Program-made: the position numbers and the translations under genes | Shown: piece by piece, positions 1-7,133 of the stretch | How positions within the stretch are numbered: the first letter of the stretch is position 1 | Layout: every line of letters begins with the position of its first letter | DNA from: Acidimicrobiia bacterium UBA5794 | Lineage (GTDB): Bacteria; Actinomycetota; Acidimicrobiia; Spongiisociales; UBA5794 | Length of the DNA: 16,619 nucleotides | Reading direction: 5' to 3' | Assembly: GCA_002418265.1 (NCBI GenBank) | Contig: DIDS01000027.1 | Span: 1-16,619 of the forward strand | Notes under the pieces: model-generated | The model's database searches: none | Told to the model about the DNA's origin: nothing | What the model saw: only the letters and a program-made list of their open reading frames with translations

Positions 1-116
1 CACGTAACTTCCGTCTAGTTATTTCCGAAGAACGGGCGGCCAGGCACCTTCCGGTGACACCACCGCTGTACTGGCGGCAGACCACTAGCGTCCTCCCAGC
101 CAGGTAGGGAAATCAC

Positions 117-122
117 AAGGGG
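117..122 (+). promoter_or_regulatory. Ribosome binding site of the lipoprotein gene
   Basis: AAGGGG lies 6 nt before the ATG at 129 and supports that start. Unlike several other genes in the window, this one has a Shine-Dalgarno leader. I cannot assign a -10 element with confidence in bases 1-116, which hold no other gene I can support. Confidence 0.6.
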
Positions 123-128
123 TACATC

Positions 129-722
129 ATGAGTCGAAACAGACGCGTCCTTCTTTCGTTGTTCGTCGTCGGATCCCTCGTGATCGCGGCATGCGGAGGT
201 TCCGGTTCGGACATAGCCACAGACACGACCGTTGCCGAAATCGGTACCACGGTTGTTGCTGCCGACACAACCACAAGCACGACGGTAGCAACCACAAGCA
301 CCACCCAAGCTGCAGTGGACACCACGACCACCACGGAAGCGACCGCAGTTCTTGATGGCTGTGACTGGGAAGTTGCGCGGATGCCATCCGGTACCACCGA
401 CGGACTCCCGACGTCCGAAGGTGATGACCTTGCAACCGTTCTATTGGGTTCGTGGCAGTTCACACACCTCGGCGACGGAACGTCATACACCGAGACCAGC
501 AAGGATCTTCGCTACGTGTTCACCGAAGACACGATCTTCTATTGCCAGGACGTCCCTGGCGTCACCGACCAGGCGCAGAACTCCGCCCCGCTGGTGCTCG
601 AGGGGACATTGATCACTCTTGCAGAACCAGCCAAGGGATTCAACGTTGTTGCCTGGAACGATGATGTGATGGTCTGGCACAACCTGCTCCTCGGCGACTA
701 CTTCGTCCTGAAACGCAGATGA
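129..722 (+). CDS. Secreted lipoprotein with Thr-rich linker, function unknown
   Basis: A 197-residue exported lipoprotein. Residues 1-21 are a type II signal peptide (MSRNRR n-region, hydrophobic core) ending in the lipobox V-I-A-A-C, so Cys22 would be lipidated and anchor the protein outside the membrane. Residues 30-75 are a low-complexity linker of Thr with Ala, Val and Ser, common in actinobacterial surface lipoproteins. The C-terminal domain, about residues 78-197, begins at Cys78, has a second cysteine at 139 that could pair with it, and is rich in beta-type sequence (LLGSWQFTHLGDG, YFVLKRR end). The pattern LLGSWQF followed by strands resembles small lipocalin-like or META-like beta domains, but I cannot place it in a family. 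It stands alone, convergent with rsgA. Lipoprotein call is firm; function is unknown. Confidence 0.9.
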   Translation: MSRNRRVLLSLFVVGSLVIAACGGSGSDIATDTTVAEIGTTVVAADTTTSTTVATTSTTQAAVDTTTTTEATAVLDGCDWEVARMPSGTTDGLPTSEGDDLATVLLGSWQFTHLGDGTSYTETSKDLRYVFTEDTIFYCQDVPGVTDQAQNSAPLVLEGTLITLAEPAKGFNVVAWNDDVMVWHNLLLGDYFVLKRR

Positions 723-746
723 TCAGAGCACTCAGGGGGTAGGTGT

Positions 747-770
747 GCGACCGTCACATGTCACGGTCGC
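747..770. terminator. Hairpin between convergent lipoprotein and rsgA genes
   Basis: Perfect 8-bp stem GCGACCGT / ACGGTCGC around an 8-nt loop. It lies between two convergent genes and contains the rsgA stop codon (754-756). There is no U-tract on either side, so a bidirectional terminator is an inference from position and symmetry. Confidence 0.5.
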
Positions 771-1782
771 GTGCTCTTTGAGCTGCAGAAGCTTCCTTTC
801 GGGCGTTCTTGAGTCGCTGCTTTGATTGGGCTCGGGCAGAGGATTCTGTTTGCTCGTCGATGAAACGGCAATACGTGTGCCAACGGTCCCGAGCAAGCTC
901 ACCGGCTTCGATGGCTGCGAGCACGGCACAGCCCGGCTCGGTGCGGTGAGCGCAGTCTCGGAACCGACACAAGACCGCGAGCTCCTCAATGTCTGAGAAC
1001 AGCTCTTCGACACCTTCGCCCTCACTTGACAAGCCGAGGGACCGAATTCCGGGATTGTCGATGATCATCCCACCCCCCGGCAGAAGGTGGAGTTCGCGAT
1101 GCGTTGTGGTGTGGCGACCCTTCGCATCCCGTTCGCGCACGTCGCCGATCCAGGCCACCTCATCCTCCATCAAGGCGTTCACCAGCGACGACTTGCCGGC
1201 GCCCGACTCTCCGATGAGGGTTCCGGTTCGGCCAGAAAGCAGGGAGAAGAGCTTGTCCACACCCACTCCGTCCTCGATCGATGTTTCGATCACATCGACA
1301 TCGCCAACCCACGATTCGATCTCAGATACGAGCCGTGAGGAGTCTTCATGCAAGTCGATCTTGGATACCACCACGACGGGCCGTGCACCGAGATCCCACG
1401 CAAACGCGACAAATCGCAACACCTTGCTCTTTCTCAATGGACGGTCGGCTCCGAATACCACCAGCACGAGATCCACGTTCGCAGCGATGATCTGGGGTCC
1501 CGATTCGGCGCTGTCGCGCTCGAGCTGGCTCGTCCGTTCGAGGATTCCCGAAACGGTCTCATTCTTGACCTGCACCCAGTCACCAACAGCGAGTTGTATC
1601 GAACGCGGGAACGTCACGTGGTACACCGACTCGCCGTCGGACACCATCACCTTGACACCGTCGTGTCGCACCACTCGTGCCGGTGATCCCTCAAAGGGAG
1701 ATGAAGCGAGCTTGTTGCTCCAGTCGTCGTCCCAACCAAGGGACACGAGTCCGCTCAGGTCGGTGGGATCAACCAAGTGCAC
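754..1782 (-). CDS. rsgA: Ribosome small subunit-dependent GTPase A (RsgA/YjeQ)
   Basis: Circularly permuted GTPase that acts late in 30S subunit maturation. From a GTG start at 1782 it has 342 residues, normal for the family. An N-terminal OB-like part (about 35-90) precedes a permuted G domain in the order G4 SKID (140-143), G1 P-loop GESGAGKS (191-198), G3 DNPG (242-245). The C-terminal zinc motif C-x4-C-x-H-x5-C (Cys272, Cys277, His279, Cys285) is diagnostic of RsgA. The C-terminus is basic. The frame is open up to 1857, but that part overlaps metB and looks like shadow sequence; GTG 1782 or TTG 1776 is more likely, giving a short overlap with the metB stop (1769). It is the last gene of the cbs-metB-rsgA unit, probably translated by coupling, since no clear Shine-Dalgarno is visible. 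Confidence 0.93.
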   Translation of the reverse strand: MHLVDPTDLSGLVSLGWDDDWSNKLASSPFEGSPARVVRHDGVKVMVSDGESVYHVTFPRSIQLAVGDWVQVKNETVSGILERTSQLERDSAESGPQIIAANVDLVLVVFGADRPLRKSKVLRFVAFAWDLGARPVVVVSKIDLHEDSSRLVSEIESWVGDVDVIETSIEDGVGVDKLFSLLSGRTGTLIGESGAGKSSLVNALMEDEVAWIGDVRERDAKGRHTTTHRELHLLPGGGMIIDNPGIRSLGLSSEGEGVEELFSDIEELAVLCRFRDCAHRTEPGCAVLAAIEAGELARDRWHTYCRFIDEQTESSARAQSKQRLKNARKEASAAQRARDRDM

Positions 1783-2920
1783 GGTCGAGGTCGGAGATGA
1801 GATCGTCCACGTGTTCGATGCCGACGGAGAGCCGGATGAGGGACGCGGGGACTTCAAGGTCGGTTCCCTCCACGGAGGCGTGCGTCATCACGGCGGGAAT
1901 CTCGATCAGGGACTCGACGCCTCCAAGGGATTCGGCGAGAAAGAACAGCCTCGTTCGGGCGACAATGCTGTTCGCAGCCTCAACGCCTGCAACCGGGGTG
2001 AAGGACACCATGCCTCCGAAGCCCGACATCTGCCTCTGTGCGATCTCGTGCCCGGGATCTGATGGAAGACCCGGGTACCAAACGTGGTCAACCCTCGGGT
2101 CGGCTTCAAGGAACGCGGCGACGGCACCGGCGTTGGCACAATGGCGATCCATTCTCACCCCAAGCGTCTTGATTCCACGAAGCAGCAGATACGAATCGAA
2201 CGGCCCAGGGACCGGACCCGTGGCGTTCTGCAAGAAGCGAAGGCGCTCGAGGAGTTCGGCATCGTTGGTGACGATCGCACCCGCCACCGTGTCTGAATGC
2301 CCGCCGAGGTACTTCGTCGCCGAGTGGACCACCAGGTCGGCACCGAGGCTCAACGGTTGCTGGAGGTAGGGGGTTGCAAACGTGTTGTCGACGGCAACCA
2401 ATGCTCCCACGGTCTTGGCCACCGCAACCACTGCCTCGATGTCCACTACCTTGAGCAGCGGGTTCGTGGGTGTTTCGACCCACACCAATTTCGTGTCGGG
2501 TGTGACTGCCTCAATGAGTTTCTCGGGTGACGACAGATCGGCGGCAGTCCATGTGATTCCATGATCGGCAAGGACCCTGGCGATGAGGCGAAAGGTGCCG
2601 CCATAGGCATCGTCTGGGAGCACGATGCGATCGCCGGGTTTGAGTAGATACCCGATCAGCGCAGTGGCCGCAAGACCTGATGAGGTGGCCACGGCGCCAC
2701 CGTCGGCGCCGGGACCGACACCTTCGAGTGCCGCGATCTGTGTTTGGAGGGCCGTACGGGTCGGATTGTCGGTCCGGGAGTACTCATATCCCTTGTGGAC
2801 GCCGGGGGCTTCCTGCACATATGTCGATGTGGCGTAGATGGGCACGACGGCTGCGCCCGTCGCCGGATCAGGATCCTGACCTGCATGGATGGCAATCGTC
2901 TCGAAATGATCCTCGGTCAT
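1769..2920 (-). CDS. metB: Cystathionine gamma-lyase/gamma-synthase (Cys/Met metabolism PLP enzyme)
   Basis: PLP enzyme of the Cys/Met metabolism family, 383 residues, a normal length. Visible signatures: YSRTDNPT (47-54), the substrate/cofactor loop; SSGLAA (80-85); Asp178 in AVDNTF, which should contact the pyridine nitrogen; and the Schiff-base lysine Lys203 in SATKYLGGHSD. ATG 2920 is chosen because it overlaps the cbs stop as ATGA and because the family homology begins there (ETIAIHAGQ); the frame runs 9 codons further up inside cbs. Pairing with cbs points to reverse transsulfuration, where cystathionine is cleaved to cysteine, 2-oxobutyrate and ammonia; synthase activity (O-acyl-homoserine plus cysteine) cannot be excluded from sequence. 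Confidence 0.92.
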   Translation of the reverse strand: MTEDHFETIAIHAGQDPDPATGAAVVPIYATSTYVQEAPGVHKGYEYSRTDNPTRTALQTQIAALEGVGPGADGGAVATSSGLAATALIGYLLKPGDRIVLPDDAYGGTFRLIARVLADHGITWTAADLSSPEKLIEAVTPDTKLVWVETPTNPLLKVVDIEAVVAVAKTVGALVAVDNTFATPYLQQPLSLGADLVVHSATKYLGGHSDTVAGAIVTNDAELLERLRFLQNATGPVPGPFDSYLLLRGIKTLGVRMDRHCANAGAVAAFLEADPRVDHVWYPGLPSDPGHEIAQRQMSGFGGMVSFTPVAGVEAANSIVARTRLFFLAESLGGVESLIEIPAVMTHASVEGTDLEVPASLIRLSVGIEHVDDLISDLDRALG

Positions 2921-3867
2921 ACGGCAAATCCCATACTCGTCATCCACGCATCGTTGAAGATCTTGGACAGATAGCTGCGTCCCGAATCGGGGAGGATCAC
3001 GACAACCAGCTTGTCCGGATTCGCCTCCGCGACCCGCAACGCACCCACAACCGCCATGCCACAGGATCCACCGACGAGAATGCCCTCCTCAATGGCGAGG
3101 CGTCGGGTCATCGCGAATGCTTGTTCGTCGTCAACAACCTCGTATCGGTCGGTCAGGTCGGGATCGTACGTCTCTGGCCAGAAGTCCTCCCCGACGCCTT
3201 CGATGAGGTAGGTCGTGAGGTCGTCTTTCGTTTCGGCTGTGAAGATCGAGCCCTTGGGGTCGACACCGACAACCTCGATATCGGGGTTCATGGACTTGAG
3301 GTAGCGCGCGTTGCCGCTGATGGTGCCACCCGTTCCGACACCGGCAACCAGGATGTCGACTTTGCCGTCGGTCTGCTCCCAGATTTCTGGCCCGGTGGAG
3401 TCGACGTGGGCTTGGGGGTTGGCCGGGTTCGAATACTGGTCCGGTCGGTAGTGCCCGGGACGATCGGCCAACTCGTTGGCGACTGAGTAGTACGAGCGAG
3501 GATCCTCGGGTTCGACGTCGGTGGGGCACAGTACGACTTCAACGCCATACGCCTTGAGGAGATCCTGTTTCTCCTTGGACTGCTTGTCCTGCATGACACA
3601 AATCAGCTTGTACCCCCGGATTGCTGCGACCATTGCGAGCCCGATTCCGGTGTTTCCGGAGGTCGGCTCAACGATCGTGTCGCCAGGCGAAAGCCACCCG
3701 TTGGCCTCGGCACGTTCGATCATCCCAAGACCGATTCGATCCTTGATCGACCCACCGGGATTCATGTACTCGATCTTCCCGACAAGGTTCCCCGGAGGGT
3801 GAATCCGCGACAATCTGACAAGCGGTGTCCCCCCGATCGTCTCAACAATGTTCTCGTAAATCTCCAT
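2917..3867 (-). CDS. cbs: Cystathionine beta-synthase, catalytic core only
   Basis: Fold-type II PLP enzyme of the cysteine synthase/CBS family, 316 residues. Lys42 in NPGGSIKDR is the Schiff-base lysine; TSGNTG (69-74) binds the substrate carboxylate; a Gly-rich GVGTGGTISG loop binds the PLP phosphate. The C-terminal LPDSGRSYLSKIFNDAWM block is typical of CBS rather than CysK. It would condense serine and homocysteine to cystathionine. It ends where CBS enzymes usually continue into a Bateman (CBS-domain) pair, so allosteric regulation through that module is absent. ATG 3867 is preferred because the family's N-terminus (YENIVETIGGTPLVRL) begins there and a -10 hexamer sits 7 nt upstream; the frame is open to 3966 but that stretch is promoter DNA. 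It overlaps metB by 4 nt. A cysteine synthase using an activated serine remains possible. Confidence 0.88.
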   Translation of the reverse strand: MEIYENIVETIGGTPLVRLSRIHPPGNLVGKIEYMNPGGSIKDRIGLGMIERAEANGWLSPGDTIVEPTSGNTGIGLAMVAAIRGYKLICVMQDKQSKEKQDLLKAYGVEVVLCPTDVEPEDPRSYYSVANELADRPGHYRPDQYSNPANPQAHVDSTGPEIWEQTDGKVDILVAGVGTGGTISGNARYLKSMNPDIEVVGVDPKGSIFTAETKDDLTTYLIEGVGEDFWPETYDPDLTDRYEVVDDEQAFAMTRRLAIEEGILVGGSCGMAVVGALRVAEANPDKLVVVILPDSGRSYLSKIFNDAWMTSMGFAV

Positions 3868-3874
3868 CCCGATG

Positions 3875-3880
3875 AGGCTA
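3875..3880 (-). promoter_or_regulatory. -10 element of a leaderless cbs promoter
   Basis: TAGCCT on the minus strand fits TANNNT and is followed by 7 nt and then the cbs ATG, so transcription should start at or next to the start codon. No Shine-Dalgarno is present. Inferred from position; no -35 consensus is seen. Confidence 0.6.
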
Positions 3881-3896
3881 CCGCGTGCACGCACGC

Positions 3897-3952
3897 CGCG
3901 TACCCAGGGTTCCCCGACGGGTATACGACACAACGGAGCCCACAGAACGGGT
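3897..3952 (-). repeat. Bipartite intergenic element, copy A
   Basis: Read on the minus strand: ACCCGTTCTGTGGGCTCC (3952-3935), 21 unconserved bases, GGAACCCTGGGTACGCG (3913-3897). Its core blocks match the copies at 6527-6579 and 9336-9392 at the same spacing. It lies in the divergent region between cbs and the ABC exporter; the second block covers the place of the cbs -35 element. Confidence 0.8.
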
Positions 3953-3977
3953 AGACGGGTTCGCATCGGTCCCCCGG

Positions 3978-3983
3978 TATCTT
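3978..3983 (+). promoter_or_regulatory. -10 element of a leaderless ABC exporter promoter
   Basis: TATCTT is followed by 7 nt and the ATG at 3991. It matches the spacing seen at five other genes in the window, and no Shine-Dalgarno is present. Confidence 0.65.
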
Positions 3984-3990
3984 CACCGCC

Positions 3991-4917
3991 ATGTCAGATG
4001 CACTCATCCAGGCGACCGGCCTCACCAAGCGTTTCGACGACTTCGTAGCCGTCGATGGCATCGATTTCGAGGTCAGGCAAGGTGAGACGTTCGGGTTTCT
4101 TGGTCCAAATGGTGCAGGCAAGACGTCAACGATGCGGATGATCAGCGCTGTGAGCCCGATCACCGAGGGTTCACTCTCAGTCCTCGGACTCAACCCCGCG
4201 ACCGAGGGTCCACGACTGCGTGCACGGCTCGGGATCGTCCCCCAGGAGAACAACCTCGATGAGGAACTCACTGTCCGCGACAACCTCTACATGTATGGGA
4301 GGTATTTCGACATCCCGAAAAGTGAACTCAACGATCGAATCAAGGAACTGGTGGAGTTCGTCCAGCTCACGGAGAAGATCGACGCAAAGGTTGACGCCCT
4401 CTCCGGTGGCATGAAGCGGCGAGTCACGATCGCCCGCGGACTCATCAACAATCCCGACCTCTACATCCTCGATGAGCCGACGACCGGCCTCGACCCACAG
4501 GCGCGCCATGTCCTTTGGGATCGCCTCTATCGCCTCAAGCAACGTGGCATCACGCTCATCATCACCACGCACTACATGGACGAGGCAGAACAACTCTGTG
4601 ACCGCTTGGTTGTCATGGACAAGGGCAAAATCGTTGCCGAGGGGTCGCCCCAGCACCTCATCGAGATCTATACACCACGCGACGTCGTTGAACTGCGGTT
4701 TCCCATCGGTGTCCTCGAGACTCTGAACGGCAAGATCGAGGAGCTGTTCGACCGCACCGAGATCCTCGCCGACCGAGCGCTGATTTACACCGATGATGCC
4801 GAGCGGATGATGGCGACCGTGCACGAACACGGTATGGAACCAGAGACCGTGCTGGCGCGCAGATCAACCCTTGAGGACGTGTTCCTTCGGCTCACCGGGC
4901 GGACGTTGGTGGACTGA
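3991..4917 (+). CDS. ABC-2 exporter ATP-binding protein
   Basis: Cytoplasmic ATPase of 308 residues that powers an ABC-2 type exporter. All nucleotide-binding motifs are intact: Walker A GPNGAGKT (38-45), Q-loop Gln85, signature LSGGM (137-141), Walker B LYILDEPT (157-164) with catalytic Glu162, D-loop GLDPQ, H-loop His194 in TTHYMDEAE. The C-terminal 90 residues are the variable accessory region typical of DrrA/NodI-like ATPases. The start at 3991 is set by the leaderless -10 just upstream and by the family N-terminus. Its stop shares one base with the start of the first permease (TGATG), so the three genes form an operon. Substrate cannot be told from sequence: drug, lipid, polysaccharide or peptide efflux are all compatible. 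Confidence 0.92.
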   Translation: MSDALIQATGLTKRFDDFVAVDGIDFEVRQGETFGFLGPNGAGKTSTMRMISAVSPITEGSLSVLGLNPATEGPRLRARLGIVPQENNLDEELTVRDNLYMYGRYFDIPKSELNDRIKELVEFVQLTEKIDAKVDALSGGMKRRVTIARGLINNPDLYILDEPTTGLDPQARHVLWDRLYRLKQRGITLIITTHYMDEAEQLCDRLVVMDKGKIVAEGSPQHLIEIYTPRDVVELRFPIGVLETLNGKIEELFDRTEILADRALIYTDDAERMMATVHEHGMEPETVLARRSTLEDVFLRLTGRTLVD

Positions 4918-5693
4918 TGACGACACCACTGTCCGTTCGGGTCGTAGAAGCCGAGCTGCGCACATACCGCCGCACATGGCGAGGTTCGGTTTTCACAGGC
5001 TTCCTCAACCCGATCCTGTACCTCCTGGCAATGGGCGTCGGGCTCGGGACACTCGTCGACGAAAACCTCTCGGTTGGCGCCGACGGAATCTCATACCTCG
5101 CCTTCATCGCCCCCGGTTTGCTGGTCGCAACGGCAATGCAAACGGGTGCTGGCGAGGGAGCTTGGAAAGTCATGGCAGCCGTCAAGTGGCGCCAGACCTG
5201 GCATGCCACCCTGGCGACACCTGTCGGAGTCGGGAGCCTCGCTCTCGGACAGATCTACTGGTCAACGCTGCGAGTGGCGATGGTGTCAGCATCGTTCGCC
5301 GTCGTCATGGTGCTGTTTGGTGTCGCATCACCGCCAGAGGCACTCGGGGCGATGGTGCCGGCGATTCTCGTCGGAGCTGGCATGGCTGCCGTCACGACGG
5401 CGTTCACGGTTCGCCTCCAAACCGACGCCCCGCTGGCCATGTATTTCCGGTTTGTCGTCATTCCGATGTTCCTGTTCTCAGGTGTCCTGTTCCCGATCAC
5501 CCAATTGCCCGCATGGCTCCAGCCGGTCGCCCAAGCCACACCGGTCTTCCACGGTGTTGAGCTCGCCCGCATGATTGCGCTCGGGATCACTCCCAGTGTC
5601 TCACCGTGGATCAGCTGGTTCTACCTCGCTGCGGTCCTTGTTGTTGGGACCGTTCTGGTGATCGCACCCTTGCGACGAAGGCTGACACCATGA
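4917..5693 (+). CDS. ABC-2 type permease, first subunit
   Basis: Integral membrane protein of 258 residues with about six hydrophobic segments (near 27-44, 60-76, 117-137, 144-166, 178-195, 232-250). The stretch MFLFSGVLFPITQLP (184-198) followed by LQPVAQATPVFHGVELAR is the conserved C-terminal block of NodJ/DrrB-like ABC-2 permeases. It starts on the last base of the ATPase stop codon and its stop overlaps the next start as ATGA. It is paralogous to that next permease: FLNPILYLLAMGVGLG here against FFEPLFYLVAMGIGLG there. The two probably form a heterodimeric pore driven by the single upstream ATPase. Confidence 0.9.
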   Translation: MTTPLSVRVVEAELRTYRRTWRGSVFTGFLNPILYLLAMGVGLGTLVDENLSVGADGISYLAFIAPGLLVATAMQTGAGEGAWKVMAAVKWRQTWHATLATPVGVGSLALGQIYWSTLRVAMVSASFAVVMVLFGVASPPEALGAMVPAILVGAGMAAVTTAFTVRLQTDAPLAMYFRFVVIPMFLFSGVLFPITQLPAWLQPVAQATPVFHGVELARMIALGITPSVSPWISWFYLAAVLVVGTVLVIAPLRRRLTP

Positions 5694-6493
5694 CCAAACC
5701 GATGTTTGCACCAAGGATCGTGCCACCACTCCCGAGGATGTGGCGAGGCCGATTCCTCATCGAACGAAACCTGGTCGCGACAAGGCGATTCTGGCCCGTA
5801 CTTCTCTCTGGGTTCTTTGAACCGTTGTTCTATCTCGTCGCCATGGGCATCGGGCTCGGCGAACTCGCCGGCGATGTCACCTTCGGCGGTGTTTCCGTGG
5901 ACTATGTCGCCTACATCGCCCCAGCAATGCTTGCATCGTCTGCGATGAACGGCGCGGTCTTTGAGTCAACAAACATCTTCTTCAAACTGCGGTACGGCAA
6001 GATCTACGACGGTGTGCTCGCTACCCCGATTGAGCCCGTCGATGTCGCCTCAGGCGAGATCGGCTGGACGCTCGCAAGGGGTGCGATGTACTCGACTGCG
6101 TTCATGCTTGTGATGGCAGTGATGGGCCTCATCGAATCCCCTCTCGGCATCCTTGCACTTCCGGCAGCCCTGCTCATCAGCTTCTCCTTTGGTGCGATGG
6201 CAACGGCAGGGGTGACATGGATGCGAACGTGGCAGGACATGGACTTGGTGACCTTCATTACCTTGCCACTCTTCCTCTTCTCCGCAACGTTCTATCCCCT
6301 TGATGTCTACCCACCGGCTCTTCAGGTCGTTGCGTGGTTTTCACCGCTCTACCACGGCGTCGTCCTGTGTCGGGGCCTCACCCTCGGGGTTCTCAGCTGG
6401 ACGATGCTCATCAACATCGCCTACCTCGCAACTCTCGGCGTCGTCGGAGCATGGATCACGGCGCGCCGCATCGAACAAATGCTCCGCGTCTGA
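5690..6493 (+). CDS. ABC-2 type permease, second subunit
   Basis: Membrane protein of 267 residues, second transmembrane subunit of the exporter. ATG 5690 is taken because it overlaps the preceding stop by 4 nt (ATGA); the longer frame from 5606 lies inside the first permease. It carries the same landmarks as its neighbour: FFEPLFYLVAMGIGLGE near the N-terminus, YVAYIAPAML, a central LATPIEP loop, and PLFLFSATFYPLDVYP near the C-terminus. Two unlike permeases beside one ATPase suggest a 1+1 pore with an ATPase homodimer, as in other ABC-2 exporters. No terminator is evident directly after it. Confidence 0.9.
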   Translation: MTKPMFAPRIVPPLPRMWRGRFLIERNLVATRRFWPVLLSGFFEPLFYLVAMGIGLGELAGDVTFGGVSVDYVAYIAPAMLASSAMNGAVFESTNIFFKLRYGKIYDGVLATPIEPVDVASGEIGWTLARGAMYSTAFMLVMAVMGLIESPLGILALPAALLISFSFGAMATAGVTWMRTWQDMDLVTFITLPLFLFSATFYPLDVYPPALQVVAWFSPLYHGVVLCRGLTLGVLSWTMLINIAYLATLGVVGAWITARRIEQMLRV

Positions 6494-6526
6494 GGTGCTG
6501 CCACACACCGACGCTCTGCTCCGCTT

Positions 6527-6579
6527 CGTTCTTTGGGCCACCACCTACCACCACGGTGGGTTCTTACCCTGGGTACGCG
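6527..6579 (+). repeat. Bipartite intergenic element, copy C
   Basis: CGTTCTTTGGGC (6527-6538), 27 unconserved bases, ACCCTGGGTACGCG (6566-6579). It points towards csoR and ends 36 nt before its -10 element. The first block differs at one base from copies A and B (CGTTCTGTGGGC), and the flanking extensions those two share are missing. Confidence 0.75.
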
Positions 6580-6596
6580 GAATCGGAGACCGACCC

Positions 6597-6617
6597 TACC
6601 CCTCCGGGGGTGGGGTA
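6597..6617 (+). promoter_or_regulatory. CsoR-type copper operator
   Basis: Inverted repeat TACCCC-N9-GGGGTA with a G-rich centre (TCCGGGGGT). It resembles known CsoR operators of the TACCC...GGGTA type and overlaps the -10 element of csoR by two bases. Apo-CsoR bound here would block the promoter; Cu(I) binding would release it. The role is inferred from sequence similarity and the adjacent csoR gene. Confidence 0.82.
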
Positions 6618-6621
6618 TACT
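6616..6621 (+). promoter_or_regulatory. -10 element of the leaderless csoR-copZ-copA promoter
   Basis: TATACT, close to the TATAAT consensus, is followed by 6 nt and the csoR ATG. Its first two bases are inside the CsoR operator, so repressor and RNA polymerase would compete. Confidence 0.75.
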
Positions 6622-6627
6622 GCAGGC

Positions 6628-6918
6628 ATGAAAGCAGAGCACAAGACGTCAGCGCTCAACAGGCTCAAGACCGTTCGTGGCCACCTCGATGGGGTGATCC
6701 GGATGGTCGAACAAGAGCAATACTGCCCAGACATCATGAAGCAGGTTTCGGCACTCCAGGGCTCCCTTGAGGGTGTCAACCGGATCCTGTTGCAAAACCA
6801 TGTCGAGACCTGCGTCCTTGAACATGTCGAAGCCGGACGCTCAGCACAAGTCGTTGACGAACTGCTCGAAACACTCAGGTACGCGCCAGGACTCCCCCGA
6901 ACGAAAGGAAAACCATGA
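6628..6918 (+). CDS. csoR: Copper-sensing transcriptional repressor CsoR
   Basis: A 96-residue all-helical repressor of the CsoR/RcnR family (DUF156). The Cu(I) ligands are present at the diagnostic spacing: Cys33, His58 and Cys62, i.e. C-x24-H-x3-C, the spacing of Cys36/His61/Cys65 in Mycobacterium tuberculosis CsoR. The basic N-terminal helix NRLKTVRGHLDGVIRM fits the operator-binding face. The ATG at 6628 follows a leaderless -10, and the frame open further upstream is the end of the permease region. It autoregulates through the operator just upstream and overlaps copZ by 4 nt (ATGA), so repressor, chaperone and pump are co-expressed. Confidence 0.95.
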   Translation: MKAEHKTSALNRLKTVRGHLDGVIRMVEQEQYCPDIMKQVSALQGSLEGVNRILLQNHVETCVLEHVEAGRSAQVVDELLETLRYAPGLPRTKGKP

Positions 6919-7127
6919 CCGATATCACGCTGTCCGTCCCAGACATATCGTGTGGCCACTGCAAGAACTCCATTGAAGGGGCACTCCAGCCGCTTGAAGG
7001 CGTTGTGTCCGCCGAGGTCTCAATCGAGGACCGCAAGGTTGCGGTTACCTACGACGAGTCCATGGTCGATGTCGCCACAATGGTGAAGGCGATCGACGAG
7101 CAGGGCTACGAAGTCGCAAACGTGTAG
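6915..7127 (+). CDS. copZ: Copper chaperone, heavy-metal-associated domain (CopZ)
   Basis: A 70-residue single HMA domain with the Cu(I)-binding CGHC motif at residues 13-16 (ISCGHCKNSI); the first position of the usual MxCxxC is Ile. The beta-alpha-beta-beta-alpha-beta pattern is full length and ends in the typical IDEQGYEVANV strand. It would carry cytoplasmic Cu(I) to CopA and to CsoR. The start overlaps the csoR stop (ATGA), and AAAGGA (6904-6909) inside csoR serves as its ribosome binding site. copA follows 6 nt after its stop. Confidence 0.93.
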   Translation: MTDITLSVPDISCGHCKNSIEGALQPLEGVVSAEVSIEDRKVAVTYDESMVDVATMVKAIDEQGYEVANV

Positions 7128-7133
7128 CACCAT

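Noticed and set aside
24..40. Possible fourth copy of the bipartite element (AGAACGGG near the window start)
   Set aside because: Only 8 of 12 bases of the first block match and the second block would fall outside the window, so it cannot be tested.
1783..1857. Upstream extension of rsgA
   Set aside because: The 25 extra residues are Ser/Pro-rich, lie inside metB and do not resemble the RsgA N-terminus.
989..2062. Long open frame on the + strand (357 codons)
   Set aside because: It is the antisense shadow of rsgA and metB, with no recognisable protein pattern; rsgA has all catalytic motifs.
3897..3910. GGGTAC in the bipartite element as a SigB/SigF-type -10
   Set aside because: A GTTT-like -35 at 15-17 nt upstream is absent in all three copies; the upstream block is too far away, and one copy lies between convergent genes.
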